A DNA stretch of 51,106 bases from Oscillospiraceae bacterium (GCA_015067835.1 SVLS01000016.1:1-51106); one strand, 5' to 3'; positions 25,364 through 34,060 are shown, numbered from the stretch's first letter. Notes: generated by a model not told the origin, from the letters alone. A program made the numbers and translations.

Positions 25364-26584
25364 ATGGCAGAAAACAAGAGAATGATTACGTTCAGTCCTC
25401 CGGATATCAGCGAGCTTGAAATTAACGAGGTCGCCGATGCCCTTCGTTCCGGCTGGATTACCACCGGTCCAAGAACGAAGCAGCTGGAGAAGAATATTGC
25501 GCAGTGGATTGGCACCGAAAAGTGCGTTTGCCTGAATTCCCAGACCGCCTGCGCAGAAATGGCGCTTCATGTGATGGGAATCGGTGCCGGCGACGAGGTC
25601 ATTACCTGTGCCTATACCTACACCGCATCTGCTTCTGTTGTTGCCCATGTGGGCGCGAAGCTTGTCCTGATTGACACCCAGAAGGACAGTCTCGAAATGG
25701 ATTATGATGCCCTTGAGGCGGCAATTACCGAGAAAACAAAGGCAATTATCCCTGTTGACCTTGCCGGTATTCCCTGTAACTACGACCGACTCTTTGGCAT
25801 CGTAGAACGCAAGAAGCATCTGTTCAAGCCGGCCAACGAAATGCAGGCGGCACTTGGCAGAGTGGCAATTATGGCCGATACTGCCCACGCTTTCGGCGCA
25901 AAATGGCACGGGAAGATGATTGGTGCTGTTGCGGATTTTTCCAGCTTCAGCTTCCATGCTGTTAAAAATCTGACCACCGCTGAAGGCGGTGCCTTAACCT
26001 GGCGCACCATTGACGGCATCAGCAATGAGGATATTTATAAGAAGCTTCAGCTGCTTAGTCTGCACGGTCAGTCCAAGGACGCCCTTGCCAAAACAAAGCT
26101 GGGTGCCTGGGAATACGACATTATCGGCACCTATTACAAGTGCAATATGACAGATGTGGTTGCAGCCATTGGTCTAAAGCAATTTGAGCGCTATCCCGGT
26201 ATGCTGAAGCGCAGAAAGGAAATCATTGAAAAATACGATGCTGTCCTGAAGCCGCTCGGTGTGGAAACCCTGAACCATTATACCCCCGACTGGGAGTCCT
26301 CGGGGCATTTATATCTGACGAGAATTCCCGGCATTACTGCCGAGGAACGAAACGAAATCATCACAAAAATGGCAGAGCAGGGCGTAGCCTGCAATGTGCA
26401 CTATAAGCCGCTTCCGATGCACACGGCATACAAAAATTTAGGCTTTGACATTGCGGATTATCCCAATGCGTACGCTCATTTCGCCAACGAGATTACTTTG
26501 CCGCTGCACACCTGTCTGACGGATGAGGATGTAGCTTATGTTCTGGACTGCTATTGCGCAGTATTGAAGGCATACTTAAAATAA
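25364..26584 (+). CDS. DegT/DnrJ/EryC1 sugar aminotransferase
   Basis: A 406-residue PLP enzyme that aminates a keto-sugar nucleotide, most likely the 4-keto product of the preceding dehydratase (PglE-like role). The PLP-binding Asp172 and His175 lie in ADTAHAFG, and the Schiff-base Lys201 is in SFHAVKNLTTAEGGA. The N-terminal PDISELEINEVADALRSGWI is typical. AAGGTAAAGG precedes the ATG. The length is normal. Confidence 0.94.
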   Translation: MAENKRMITFSPPDISELEINEVADALRSGWITTGPRTKQLEKNIAQWIGTEKCVCLNSQTACAEMALHVMGIGAGDEVITCAYTYTASASVVAHVGAKLVLIDTQKDSLEMDYDALEAAITEKTKAIIPVDLAGIPCNYDRLFGIVERKKHLFKPANEMQAALGRVAIMADTAHAFGAKWHGKMIGAVADFSSFSFHAVKNLTTAEGGALTWRTIDGISNEDIYKKLQLLSLHGQSKDALAKTKLGAWEYDIIGTYYKCNMTDVVAAIGLKQFERYPGMLKRRKEIIEKYDAVLKPLGVETLNHYTPDWESSGHLYLTRIPGITAEERNEIITKMAEQGVACNVHYKPLPMHTAYKNLGFDIADYPNAYAHFANEITLPLHTCLTDEDVAYVLDCYCAVLKAYLK

Positions 26585-26601
26585 AATCGGAGGTACACAA
26601 C

Positions 26602-27072
26602 GTGTATTCGGTACGCAAGCTGGGTAAATGGAATCTTTCCGGACTGAAAAAAGTATCCGATATTCTGTATCGGTGCGGCAAAGATATGGCGAAAAAGGAC
26701 GATTTGCACCATTGGGACAATCCCCACATCAAGAATTGGGTGATTGTAGCCTTGTGCGCTTTGAAAAACCATATTTACCTGGTGTATGACGAAAAAATGC
26801 CGGTGGCAACCTTCCAGACCCGAAAAATGGAGCAAGTGCTCCTGTTTCAGAAATTGGCAACCGACCCTGCCTGTTCCGGCAAGGGCATTGGCAGCTACTG
26901 TATGACCGAGATTGAGCGTCTGGCAAAAGAAGCCGGCTGCACAGAAGTTGCTTGTGAGGTCTATGACAAAAGCGAACACGCAAAAACCTTTTATCTGCGC
27001 AGAGGCTATGTGGTTTGCGGTGCAACCGAAACCTTGAAATACACAGAGCTGAAGATGCGGAAAGAGCTGTGA
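26602..27072 (+). CDS. GNAT acetyltransferase, probably acting on the aminosugar
   Basis: A 156-residue protein starting at GTG 26602, preceded by GGAGG with 8 nt spacing; an upstream ATG would lie inside the aminotransferase gene. The acetyl-CoA loop is LATDPACSGKGIGSYCMTEI (about 92-111), and FYLRRGYVVCG follows. In the PglF-E-D pathway the acetyltransferase is a left-handed beta-helix protein; here a GNAT fills the position, as in WecD-type pathways. The acetyl acceptor is inferred from context. The gene is 17 bp after the aminotransferase and 7 bp before the ATP-grasp gene. Confidence 0.85.
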   Translation: MYSVRKLGKWNLSGLKKVSDILYRCGKDMAKKDDLHHWDNPHIKNWVIVALCALKNHIYLVYDEKMPVATFQTRKMEQVLLFQKLATDPACSGKGIGSYCMTEIERLAKEAGCTEVACEVYDKSEHAKTFYLRRGYVVCGATETLKYTELKMRKEL

Positions 27073-27079
27073 GGAAACT

Positions 27080-28273
27080 ATGAAAAAAATACTGATTATC
27101 GGCGCAGGCTTTTTGCAGAGCTTTGTGATCCAAAAAGCAAAAAGTATGGGATATGAAACCCTGGCGGTGGATGCAGACCCCAATGCCGTTGGCTTTCGCT
27201 ATGCGGACAAGCACGCAGTTATCAACATTGTGGATGAAGAAGCCTGCCTCGCTTATGCTCAAAAAGAGAATATTGACAGCGTTTTGACCGCCGCTACCGA
27301 TTACGGTGTTTTGACCGCTGCTTACATTGCACAAAAAATGCACTTGGGCGGTTTGGATTACGAGGTCGCAAAGCTGATCAAAAACAAATACAAGGTACGC
27401 AAGCGCCTGTTTGAAGCAAATGTTGACGATACGCAGCAGGCCTATGAGGCAGACAAAAACACTGACCTGAATGCCCTTTGCAAAAAGCTGTCCTTTCCTG
27501 TGATGGTGAAGCCCTGCGACGGCAGCGGCAGCCGGGGCGCATCCCGGGTGGATGATGTTTCCCAGTTTGCCGAGGCTTGTAAAAATGCAATGGCCGCATC
27601 CATTACCCATCGCGCAGAGATTGAAACCTTTATCGTGGGTCGGGAATACGGCGCAGAAAGCCTTGTGGCAAACGGGAAAGTAACGGTTCTGGGCATTATG
27701 CGCAAGTGGATGACCAATCCACCGTACTATGCTGAGCTGGGGCACGCCATCCCCACGGATCTTCCCAAAGAAGTGGAGCAGCGGGCAGTACAATGTGTGG
27801 AAAGTGCCATCAAGGCGCTGGGCATTAACGTTGGCTCTGTGAATATAGATATGCTGATTACCAATGAGGGCAGCATCCATATTATTGATATTGGCGCCAG
27901 AATGGGCGGCAATATGATTGGCCCGTGCATCATCCCCTACGGGACAGGTATTGATTATATGGCAAATATGATTCGCAACGCTGTTGGGGATGCCGTTGAT
28001 TTGACCCCTGCTGCACAGTGCGCTGTTGCAACGCGGCTGCTGGCCTTTGGTGACGGTGTTGTGAAGCGGCTTCCGGATTTTGAAAAGCTGGAGCAGGAAC
28101 ACGGTGTTGAAATCTATCACCATTTGGAGGTTGGCCAACAGGTCAACGAATACCACACCAATCTTGACGGCTGCGGGTATGTTGTGGCAAGAGCAGATGA
28201 TATTGAAACCGCCATTCAAAACGCAGAAGCCGTTTTAAAACAGATAGAAAAGACGATTTTTACAACAGGTTGA
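27080..28273 (+). CDS. ATP-grasp ligase in the glycan operon
   Basis: A 397-residue enzyme. The N-terminal pre-ATP-grasp fold begins KILIIGAGFLQSFVIQKAKS. The ATP-grasp core includes FPVMVKPCDGSGSRGAS (about 138-153), ETFIVGREYGAESLV, and the metal site NIDMLI...IIDIGARMGGNM (about 272-297), where Asp stands in for the usual Glu. Such ligases join a carboxylate to an amine. Next to aminosugar genes, one reasonable reading is attachment of an amino acid or other acid to the sugar amine, but a precursor-forming role is possible. GAGGAAAC precedes the ATG. Confidence 0.85.
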   Translation: MKKILIIGAGFLQSFVIQKAKSMGYETLAVDADPNAVGFRYADKHAVINIVDEEACLAYAQKENIDSVLTAATDYGVLTAAYIAQKMHLGGLDYEVAKLIKNKYKVRKRLFEANVDDTQQAYEADKNTDLNALCKKLSFPVMVKPCDGSGSRGASRVDDVSQFAEACKNAMAASITHRAEIETFIVGREYGAESLVANGKVTVLGIMRKWMTNPPYYAELGHAIPTDLPKEVEQRAVQCVESAIKALGINVGSVNIDMLITNEGSIHIIDIGARMGGNMIGPCIIPYGTGIDYMANMIRNAVGDAVDLTPAAQCAVATRLLAFGDGVVKRLPDFEKLEQEHGVEIYHHLEVGQQVNEYHTNLDGCGYVVARADDIETAIQNAEAVLKQIEKTIFTTG

Positions 28274-28284
28274 GGTGAACCGCT

Positions 28285-28968
28285 ATGGGTCGCTGCGATT
28301 ATGCGGTGAATGTGGAAAAGCTTTATCAGAGCAGCAGTCACAAGAAGAATTACAAGGGCTTTTATCAGCTTGTTTTCAAGCGCTTTATTGATATTTTGCT
28401 TTGTATCATCGCCCTGCCTTTGGTTTTGCTGATAACCATCCCCATTGCAATCGCCATTAAAGTGGAGGACGGTGGGCCGATTTTCTATAAGTCCCGCCGC
28501 CTGGGAAAAGGCTTCAAAGAATTTAATATGCTGAAATTCCGCTCGATGAAGGTCAACGCACCCGACCTCAGAAACGAGGACGGCAGTACATACAATTCCC
28601 AAAATGACAGCCGTGTAACGCGCACAGGCCGCTTCATCCGGGAAACAAGCCTTGACGAGCTGCCCCAGTTTTTTAATGTGTTAGCAGGTCAAATGAGCAT
28701 TTTGGGCCCCCGGGCCGGCGATGTGGAATCCAAGGACACCTATGAGGAAGACGAGAAGGACAAAACCCTTGTTCGCCCCGGCATCAGTGGCTATTCGCAA
28801 GCATATTTTCGCAACAATTTAAGTGTGCGGGAAAAGAGACTGTACGACGCCTGGTACGCCCACAATGTTTCCCTCTGGCTGGACATCAAGGTGATTTTCA
28901 AAACGGTTGCCACAGTTTTGAAACGGGAAAATGTCTATACCAATGATGAGCCCGCTAAAAAGCAGTAA
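28285..28968 (+). CDS. Phosphoglycosyl transferase (PglC/WbaP-type bacterial sugar transferase)
   Basis: A 227-residue monotopic membrane enzyme that moves a phospho-sugar from its UDP form to undecaprenyl phosphate, the committing step of glycan assembly. A hydrophobic re-entrant segment follows KRFIDILLC (about 32-58). Next come the basic KSRRLGKGFKEF, the catalytic Asp-Glu pair in ETSLDELPQFFNVL (about 130-143), and SILGPRAG. GAGGTG precedes the ATG. It probably uses the modified aminosugar made by the first genes. Confidence 0.94.
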   Translation: MGRCDYAVNVEKLYQSSSHKKNYKGFYQLVFKRFIDILLCIIALPLVLLITIPIAIAIKVEDGGPIFYKSRRLGKGFKEFNMLKFRSMKVNAPDLRNEDGSTYNSQNDSRVTRTGRFIRETSLDELPQFFNVLAGQMSILGPRAGDVESKDTYEEDEKDKTLVRPGISGYSQAYFRNNLSVREKRLYDAWYAHNVSLWLDIKVIFKTVATVLKRENVYTNDEPAKKQ

Positions 28969-28983
28969 TATATAGGAGCTTCT

Positions 28984-30129
28984 ATGGAAAACAGATTGCT
29001 GTATATTTCAAACATTTCTCCCAAGCGCATTAACGGCTCCTTTAACGGAACAGCTATCGCGGCGGCAAAAGGATTGGGCAAAGAATTTGTTTATGTTGCC
29101 AACCGGGCTGCGTCAACCCCGGAGGAAACGAAGCTGGATGAAGAAAAATGGGAAATTAAGCTTCTCCACATTGATTTGTCCCGCAATCCCTTTAATCTTC
29201 GGCAAAATTATAAGGCTTACAAGCAGCTTGTAAATCTCATCCGGGAATATGAGATTGAATACATTCACTGCAACACCCCCGTTGGCGGCATTCTTGGCCG
29301 TTTGGCCGGTAAAAAGTGTAAGGTTAAAAAGGTTATTTATCAGGCCCACGGTTTCCATTTTTACAAAGGTGCGCCCAAGTCAAATTGGCTGATTTACTAC
29401 CCCATCGAAAAGTGGCTGGCTCGCTATACCGACGCCCTGATTACCATCAATCACGAAGATTTTGAGCTGGCAAAGGCCAAAATCAAGCTGCGCAAAAACG
29501 GAAAAATTTACTATGTCCCCGGTGTGGGCATTGATACCGCGCAGTACGGCTTGAATCCAGCCGCCCGGGACGCAAAACGGCAGGAATTAGGCATCCCCTC
29601 CGATGCCTTTGTTATGATTTCCGCCGGTGAGCTAAACGCAAATAAAAATAACACCGTAATCCTTTCCGCGATGGAAAAGCTGCAAAACAAGAAGCTCCAC
29701 TATATCCTATGTGGCGTGGGCGACAAACAAGCAGACTTGCAGGAGCAGGTAAACAATGCCAATCTTCAGGACAATGTGCATTTCCTGGGCTACCGAACCG
29801 ACGTGAAAGAATTGCTTTCCTCAGCGGACTGTTTTGTTATGTCCTCCTTCCGGGAGGGCTTATCCCGCTCCATTATGGAGGCAATGGCCAGCGGTCTGCC
29901 CTGTATTGTCAGCAAAATTCGCGGCAATGTGGACTTGGTAACGGATGATCGGGGCGGCTTCCTCTGTGCGCCAACAGATGTAGAAGGCTTTACCGAAGCA
30001 ATCAGAAAGCTTAGCGAAAACCCGGATCTTTGTGCCGAAATGAGCCGCTTCAATAAAGAAAAAGTCAAGAAGTTCAGCATCCCTGTGGTACAGAAAGAAT
30101 TGCTGGACATCTATCAAGCCATTCAGTAA
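28984..30129 (+). CDS. GT4-family glycosyltransferase
   Basis: A 381-residue GT-B enzyme. The N-terminal domain contains YIHCNTPVGGILGRLAGK and a HGFHFYKGAPKSNW acceptor-side loop. The C-terminal donor domain has ISAGELNANKNN, VHFLGYRTDVKELLSSADCF and the E-x7-E motif FREGLSRSIMEAMASGLP. It adds a sugar to the lipid-linked intermediate on the cytoplasmic face. The gene lies 15 bp after the phosphoglycosyl transferase, so it is probably the second-sugar enzyme. Sugar specificity is not deducible. Confidence 0.92.
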   Translation: MENRLLYISNISPKRINGSFNGTAIAAAKGLGKEFVYVANRAASTPEETKLDEEKWEIKLLHIDLSRNPFNLRQNYKAYKQLVNLIREYEIEYIHCNTPVGGILGRLAGKKCKVKKVIYQAHGFHFYKGAPKSNWLIYYPIEKWLARYTDALITINHEDFELAKAKIKLRKNGKIYYVPGVGIDTAQYGLNPAARDAKRQELGIPSDAFVMISAGELNANKNNTVILSAMEKLQNKKLHYILCGVGDKQADLQEQVNNANLQDNVHFLGYRTDVKELLSSADCFVMSSFREGLSRSIMEAMASGLPCIVSKIRGNVDLVTDDRGGFLCAPTDVEGFTEAIRKLSENPDLCAEMSRFNKEKVKKFSIPVVQKELLDIYQAIQ

Positions 30130-30147
30130 ATTTAGGAGTAATAGATT

Positions 30148-31158
30148 ATGGGCGAATTGGTGAGTGTTGTCGTTCCTGTCTATAATGCGGAACGGTTTTT
30201 GAAACCCTGCATTGAGAGCATTTTGTCTCAAACCTACAAAAATATTGAGCTTGTGCTGGTGGACGACGGCTCTACGGACACAAGTGCGGACATTTGCAAG
30301 GAATTTGCCAAGGCTGACAGTCGGGTGTGCTATTTGCAATCTCCTCACGGGGGCGTCAGCATTGCCAGAAATACGGGCATTCAAAAGGCCACAGGGCAAT
30401 ATATCTGCTTTGTTGATTCTGACGATCTTTGGGAACCTGACTTTGTGGAAACCCTTCTCGCAGAAGCACACCAAAGCAATGCGCAGGTCGTTTTTTGCAA
30501 TTATCAGTACCTGTACGGCGAAAAAAAGCTGAAAAAGAAAATTCGGCTGGGCGTAGGCAAATATACTTTCACGGATGTTTCTCATATTGCCATCGATGAC
30601 GGTACCGTGACCGGCATTTTATTCGGCAGCGTCTGGGGTGCCCTGTATTCTCTGGACATCATTCGGAAATACAACATTTCCTTTGATTCATCTGTCAAGC
30701 GGAACGAGGATGGCCTGTTTAATCTGTGCCTGCTTCCGCACGCCACCGCTTTTTCCGTCGTTGCTTACGACGGCTACCTGTATCGCCAATGGAAGAAGAA
30801 CAAGAAAAAGGATCTGGAAATTGACACCGAGGTTCAGAAGGCAACCGAAAGAATCAAGGACTGCTGTGCCGACTTTAACGACCTGGAAAAGCAGCTTTGC
30901 TGCCGATATGTTTCTGCTGTTTTCTGGAATGCGAATCACGCTGCCGGAACTGCGAACAGCTTTTTCCGGATTTGCGCTTTCCTGAAAAAGCTGCTGGCAG
31001 AGTATCCCATTGGTGATCACTACGATTCTCTGAATTTTGAAAAAATAAACAAAGCAAAAAAGACTTTGATTACGATGCTGAAGAAAAAGCAGGTCTTTTT
31101 GTTTGTTTTCTCCCTGAAATATATGTATCCCATCTTGAAAAGTGTGGTAAAGCGATAA
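30148..31158 (+). CDS. GT2-family glycosyltransferase
   Basis: A 336-residue GT-A enzyme. The nucleotide-binding start is VSVVVPVYNAERFLKPCIES, followed by LVLVDDGSTDTS and the metal-binding CFVDSDDLWEPDF (DxD, about 90-95). The acidic ED in SVKRNEDGLFN marks the catalytic region. The C-terminal 100 residues are basic and variable. AGGAGTAATAG precedes the ATG. Confidence 0.92.
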   Translation: MGELVSVVVPVYNAERFLKPCIESILSQTYKNIELVLVDDGSTDTSADICKEFAKADSRVCYLQSPHGGVSIARNTGIQKATGQYICFVDSDDLWEPDFVETLLAEAHQSNAQVVFCNYQYLYGEKKLKKKIRLGVGKYTFTDVSHIAIDDGTVTGILFGSVWGALYSLDIIRKYNISFDSSVKRNEDGLFNLCLLPHATAFSVVAYDGYLYRQWKKNKKKDLEIDTEVQKATERIKDCCADFNDLEKQLCCRYVSAVFWNANHAAGTANSFFRICAFLKKLLAEYPIGDHYDSLNFEKINKAKKTLITMLKKKQVFLFVFSLKYMYPILKSVVKR

Positions 31159-31191
31159 TTTCAAAAGGCGTTCTTAACAGGAGGCGCAACT

Positions 31192-32286
31192 ATGGAAGAA
31201 AAGAAAAAGCTGTTATTTGTTGGGCAGAATGTGTGTGTGGGCGGCGTGCAAACCGCCTTCATCAACCATCTGAAAAAGCTTTCCAAGGATCCACAAAATG
31301 ATATAACCGTCTATCTGTTTTCCAAAGGGAAGCTGTTAGATCAACTGCCTCAAAATATCAAAATCATTTACGGCGGCAAGCTGCTGCAGCTGATTTCTCT
31401 GCCTTTCGGCGAGGTTAAGGAAAGCAAAAACATCTTCAAAACCGCCATCCGTGCCGGTTCGGTGCTTGTTGCCCGTGTGATTGGATCGGAGCGGTTCTAC
31501 CGGATGTGCTTTAAGAAGCTCCCCGGCAAATACGATATTGCCGCCTCTTATTTTACCGACGGCTTGAACGGAGCTTTTAACCGGGGCACCAATCTGTTTG
31601 TTGCCGAATATGTGAACGCAGACGAAAAGTGGACCTGGGTTCACAACGATCCCATTTTGGCGAATTTCAATCCGGACTATTGCCGCAAATTATATCGCGC
31701 TTTCGGCAAAATCGTGTGTGTTTCCGACGCGGTCCGGGAAAAATTCAATCAGTTTTTGCCGGAGTATCAGGATAAAACCGTAACCTTCCACAATGTCTTC
31801 GATGAGGACACCATTGATCGCCTTTCCAAGGAATTTGTCCCCTTTGAAAAATCCAATTTCGACATTGTTACCGTGGCGAGAGAAGACAATATTCAAAAAC
31901 GGATTGACGGCATTGTTCACCTGTGCCGTAGGCTGAAGGACGAGGGCATTGCCAACTTCCGTTGGCGCGTAATTGGCGGAGGACCAGCCCTTGAACCCAA
32001 CCGGGAATTGGCGAAATCCCTCAAAGTGGATGAGCTGATTCTGCTGGAGGGAGAAAAGACTAACCCCTATCCCTATATTCGGATGTCGGACTTGTTCGCC
32101 CTTTACTCCGCTTATGAGGGCTTCCCCATGGTGATCGGAGAAACGATGATTCTCAACACTCCGATTCTGACCACCAATTATGCCGCTGCCAAGGAACAGA
32201 TTCCTGGCGACAAAGGGCAAATTGCTGCAGATGACGAAGAATTCTATCAGCTGGTAAAGACGCTGATTACAAGGAAAAATACTTAA
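31192..32286 (+). CDS. GT4-family glycosyltransferase
   Basis: A 364-residue GT-B enzyme. The N-terminal domain contains FVGQNVCVGGVQTAFINHL, a glycine-rich acceptor loop of the GGVQ type. The donor domain has FDIVTVAREDNIQKRIDGIV, WRVIGGGPALEPNREL and the E-x7-E region SAYEGFPMVIGETMILNTP. AGGAGGCG precedes the ATG. It is similar in layout to, but clearly different from, the GT4 at 28984. Confidence 0.92.
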   Translation: MEEKKKLLFVGQNVCVGGVQTAFINHLKKLSKDPQNDITVYLFSKGKLLDQLPQNIKIIYGGKLLQLISLPFGEVKESKNIFKTAIRAGSVLVARVIGSERFYRMCFKKLPGKYDIAASYFTDGLNGAFNRGTNLFVAEYVNADEKWTWVHNDPILANFNPDYCRKLYRAFGKIVCVSDAVREKFNQFLPEYQDKTVTFHNVFDEDTIDRLSKEFVPFEKSNFDIVTVAREDNIQKRIDGIVHLCRRLKDEGIANFRWRVIGGGPALEPNRELAKSLKVDELILLEGEKTNPYPYIRMSDLFALYSAYEGFPMVIGETMILNTPILTTNYAAAKEQIPGDKGQIAADDEEFYQLVKTLITRKNT

Positions 32287-32303
32287 TTAAAGGCAGGAAA
32301 ACT

Positions 32304-33311
32304 ATGTATAGTATCATTGTGCCCATTTATAAGGTTGAAGAATTCTTACCCCAGTGCATTGAAAGTGTTCTCGCACAAACCCACAAGGATTTCGAACTCA
32401 TTTTGGTAGATGACGGCTCTCCCGACGGCTGCCCCGCCATTTGTGACGAATATGCAGCAAAAGACAGCCGAATCAAGGTGGTTCACAAAGAAAACGGTGG
32501 TCTGGTTTCCGCCAGAAAGGCCGGTCTGGCGATCGCCAGTGGCAGCTATATCTGCTTTGTTGACGGTGACGATTTCATTCTCCCGGATATGCTGGAAGCC
32601 TTCCACAGAGCCCTTGATGAGGACTACGATGTTCTCTGCGCAAACTTTTTTGCCTATTACAACGAGGATCGGATTATCCTGACAACGCACAATGTTCCAA
32701 CCGGCTGCTATGACAAAGCCGGTCTGACAAGCGAAATCTATCCCAAAATGCTCTCTGCCAGCGGATTTTTCCGTTTTGGAATTATGCCGAATCTGTGGAC
32801 CAAGTGCATCAAGAAAGAGCTTCTTGCGGAAGCCTATCGGAATATGCCGGACAATATTTCCCTCGGAGAGGATGCGGCCATCACCTATCCGGTTCTGCTG
32901 AACGCGGAAAGGATTCTTGTGCTGGATTACAGCGGATATATGTACCGCCAAAATCCCCTTTCTATGACCCGCACCACTGACAAGAAGCTGTTTAACAAGA
33001 TTCAAAATCTGGTCGTTCATTTGAAAAATGTGGAAAAAACCACCGGATGGCAGGTAGGAAATCAGATGAACAAATACATCGTTTTCCTTATGCTCCTTGC
33101 AAAAAACAACGAATTTAAGTTTAATCAGGAAGATTGTTACCGCACAAAAGCAAACAACTTGAAGCGCTATTTAAATGAACCCATTGTCAAAGAGGCGCTG
33201 AAAAATGTGAAGCTGAGTGGGCTGAAAAATAAGTTCATCCTGTTCTGCTTCCGGCATCAATTCCTTCTGCCCTTCTATCTTTATGAGGGTCTTGTCAAGG
33301 GACAAAAGTAA
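32304..33311 (+). CDS. GT2-family glycosyltransferase, last gene of the glycan operon
   Basis: A 335-residue GT-A enzyme. It starts YSIIVPIYKVEEFLPQCIES, then LILVDDGSPDGCPAI, GGLVSARKAGL and the metal-binding CFVDGDDFILPDM. LGEDAAITYPVLL lies in the catalytic region. It resembles the GT2 at 30148 in length and plan, so an old duplication is possible. No flippase (Wzx) or polymerase (Wzy) follows: the operon ends here at a terminator. Confidence 0.92.
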   Translation: MYSIIVPIYKVEEFLPQCIESVLAQTHKDFELILVDDGSPDGCPAICDEYAAKDSRIKVVHKENGGLVSARKAGLAIASGSYICFVDGDDFILPDMLEAFHRALDEDYDVLCANFFAYYNEDRIILTTHNVPTGCYDKAGLTSEIYPKMLSASGFFRFGIMPNLWTKCIKKELLAEAYRNMPDNISLGEDAAITYPVLLNAERILVLDYSGYMYRQNPLSMTRTTDKKLFNKIQNLVVHLKNVEKTTGWQVGNQMNKYIVFLMLLAKNNEFKFNQEDCYRTKANNLKRYLNEPIVKEALKNVKLSGLKNKFILFCFRHQFLLPFYLYEGLVKGQK

Positions 33312-33320
33312 AAATATGAC

Positions 33321-33348
33321 AAAAACCAGCCCCAAGGGCTGGTTTTTT
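33321..33348. terminator. Bidirectional terminator between the glycan operon and queT
   Basis: Stem ACCAGCCC with GGGCTGGT, flanked by A5 and T5 runs, between convergent genes. It overlaps the queT stop region. Confidence 0.9.
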
Positions 33349-33856
33349 ACTGTCTAAACAGCTTTTTATCCAGTTTTCGCAGCTTGATTCCATAATACAG
33401 GCCGCTTCCCAAGGTCAGAAGCACGCCCAATTCACCTGCCGCCACCAAAAGAGCGTTGACTAAGAAGCCTCCGCCCACATACAGCGACAGCTCCCAGCCC
33501 ACCAGCACGCCATTCCACAGTGCCGGCATCAAAAGCCCCACCAGCGGGTATCCCTTGATGCATACCTGCCGGCTCTTCCACATAAAGGCGGTTGAAAGCA
33601 GCGTTGCTGCTGTTCCGATCAAAAAATCCAAAGGCAGCGCCTGGGCATAAGAGAGATTGAACAGCAGGCAACCCAGGCTCAGCCCCGGAATGGCCGCCGG
33701 CGTAAAGAAGGCCAGCACGCACAGCGCCTCTGCCGCCCGAAACTGAATGGCCATGGATGCCGTTCCGGGAAGAAGTATATTCTGCAGATAGGTTAAAGCG
33801 ACATATAATGCGGCAATGGTTCCGCATTGCGTCAAATAACGGGCTTTTTTTCTCAT
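33347..33856 (-). CDS. queT: QueT-family queuosine-precursor transporter (ECF S component)
   Basis: A 169-residue integral membrane protein with about five or six membrane segments. It starts at ATG 33856 with CAGGAG upstream. The N-terminal stretch TQCGTIAALYVALTYLQNIL and FRAAEALCVLAFFTPAAIPG, then GLSLGCLLFNL, are typical of QueT, the substrate-binding S subunit that imports preQ0/preQ1 with a shared ECF energising module. The preQ1-type riboswitch directly upstream confirms the substrate class. The start overlaps the stop of a 23-25-codon leader ORF (ATGA), so translation is probably coupled. No ECF ATPase genes are nearby, as usual for group II S components. Confidence 0.93.
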   Translation of the reverse strand: MRKKARYLTQCGTIAALYVALTYLQNILLPGTASMAIQFRAAEALCVLAFFTPAAIPGLSLGCLLFNLSYAQALPLDFLIGTAATLLSTAFMWKSRQVCIKGYPLVGLLMPALWNGVLVGWELSLYVGGGFLVNALLVAAGELGVLLTLGSGLYYGIKLRKLDKKLFRQ

Positions 33857-33930
33857 TTTTGACTCCTGAAAACAAAAAATGGGCGCAGTCCGCACCCACA
33901 AAAAAATGAGCGCAATGCGCCCATCTGCAT
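33853..33930 (-). CDS. Candidate short leader ORF between the preQ1 riboswitch and queT
   Basis: AGGAG at the end of the riboswitch is followed at once by ATGCAGATG. Translation from the second ATG (33924, 6 nt after AGGAG) gives MGALRSFFCGCGLRPFFVF plus RSQK, 23 residues; the first ATG (33930) adds MQ. The stop TGA (33853-33855) overlaps the queT ATG as ATGA. The ORF covers both U-tailed hairpins of the leader. Its existence is read directly from sequence; that it is translated is inference from the ribosome site and overlap. Confidence 0.55.
   Translation of the reverse strand: MQMGALRSFFCGCGLRPFFVFRSQK
33874..33923 (-). terminator. Two tandem intrinsic-terminator-like hairpins in the queT leader
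   Basis: On the minus strand, a 7-bp stem TGGGCGC/GCGCTCA (33907-33923) is followed by seven T. A second 7-bp stem TGGGTGC/GCGCCCA (33880-33898) is followed by six T. The stems resemble each other and each could end transcription. Both lie inside the short leader ORF, so ribosome passage could stop them forming. Confidence 0.65.
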
Positions 33931-33972
33931 CTCCTAGTTTTGTTTACCGACAGGATGGTTACGAACTGTCCT
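33931..33972 (-). promoter_or_regulatory. preQ1-I riboswitch
   Basis: Minus-strand RNA: stem GACAG/CTGTC closes the loop TTCGTAACCATC, followed by the A-rich tail GGTAAACAAAACTAGGAG. Loop and tail match the class I preQ1 aptamer. The tail ends in the ribosome site AGGAG, as in the translational preQ1 switches, so ligand binding should hide that site. It precedes queT, the expected target. Confidence 0.85.
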
Positions 33973-33986
33973 ATGAAATTATGGCT

Positions 33987-34015
33987 ATTATAGCGAAAAA
34001 GGCGACCTCTGTCAA
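33987..34015 (-). promoter_or_regulatory. Consensus promoter of the queT transcript
   Basis: TTGACA (34010-34015), 17 nt, TATAAT (33987-33992) on the minus strand: an exact vegetative consensus. The transcript would begin a few bases before the riboswitch. Confidence 0.93.
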
Positions 34016-34060
34016 GTCGGTGGAGCGTGTGCCGGAAGAAACTTTTCTCCCATACAGGTT

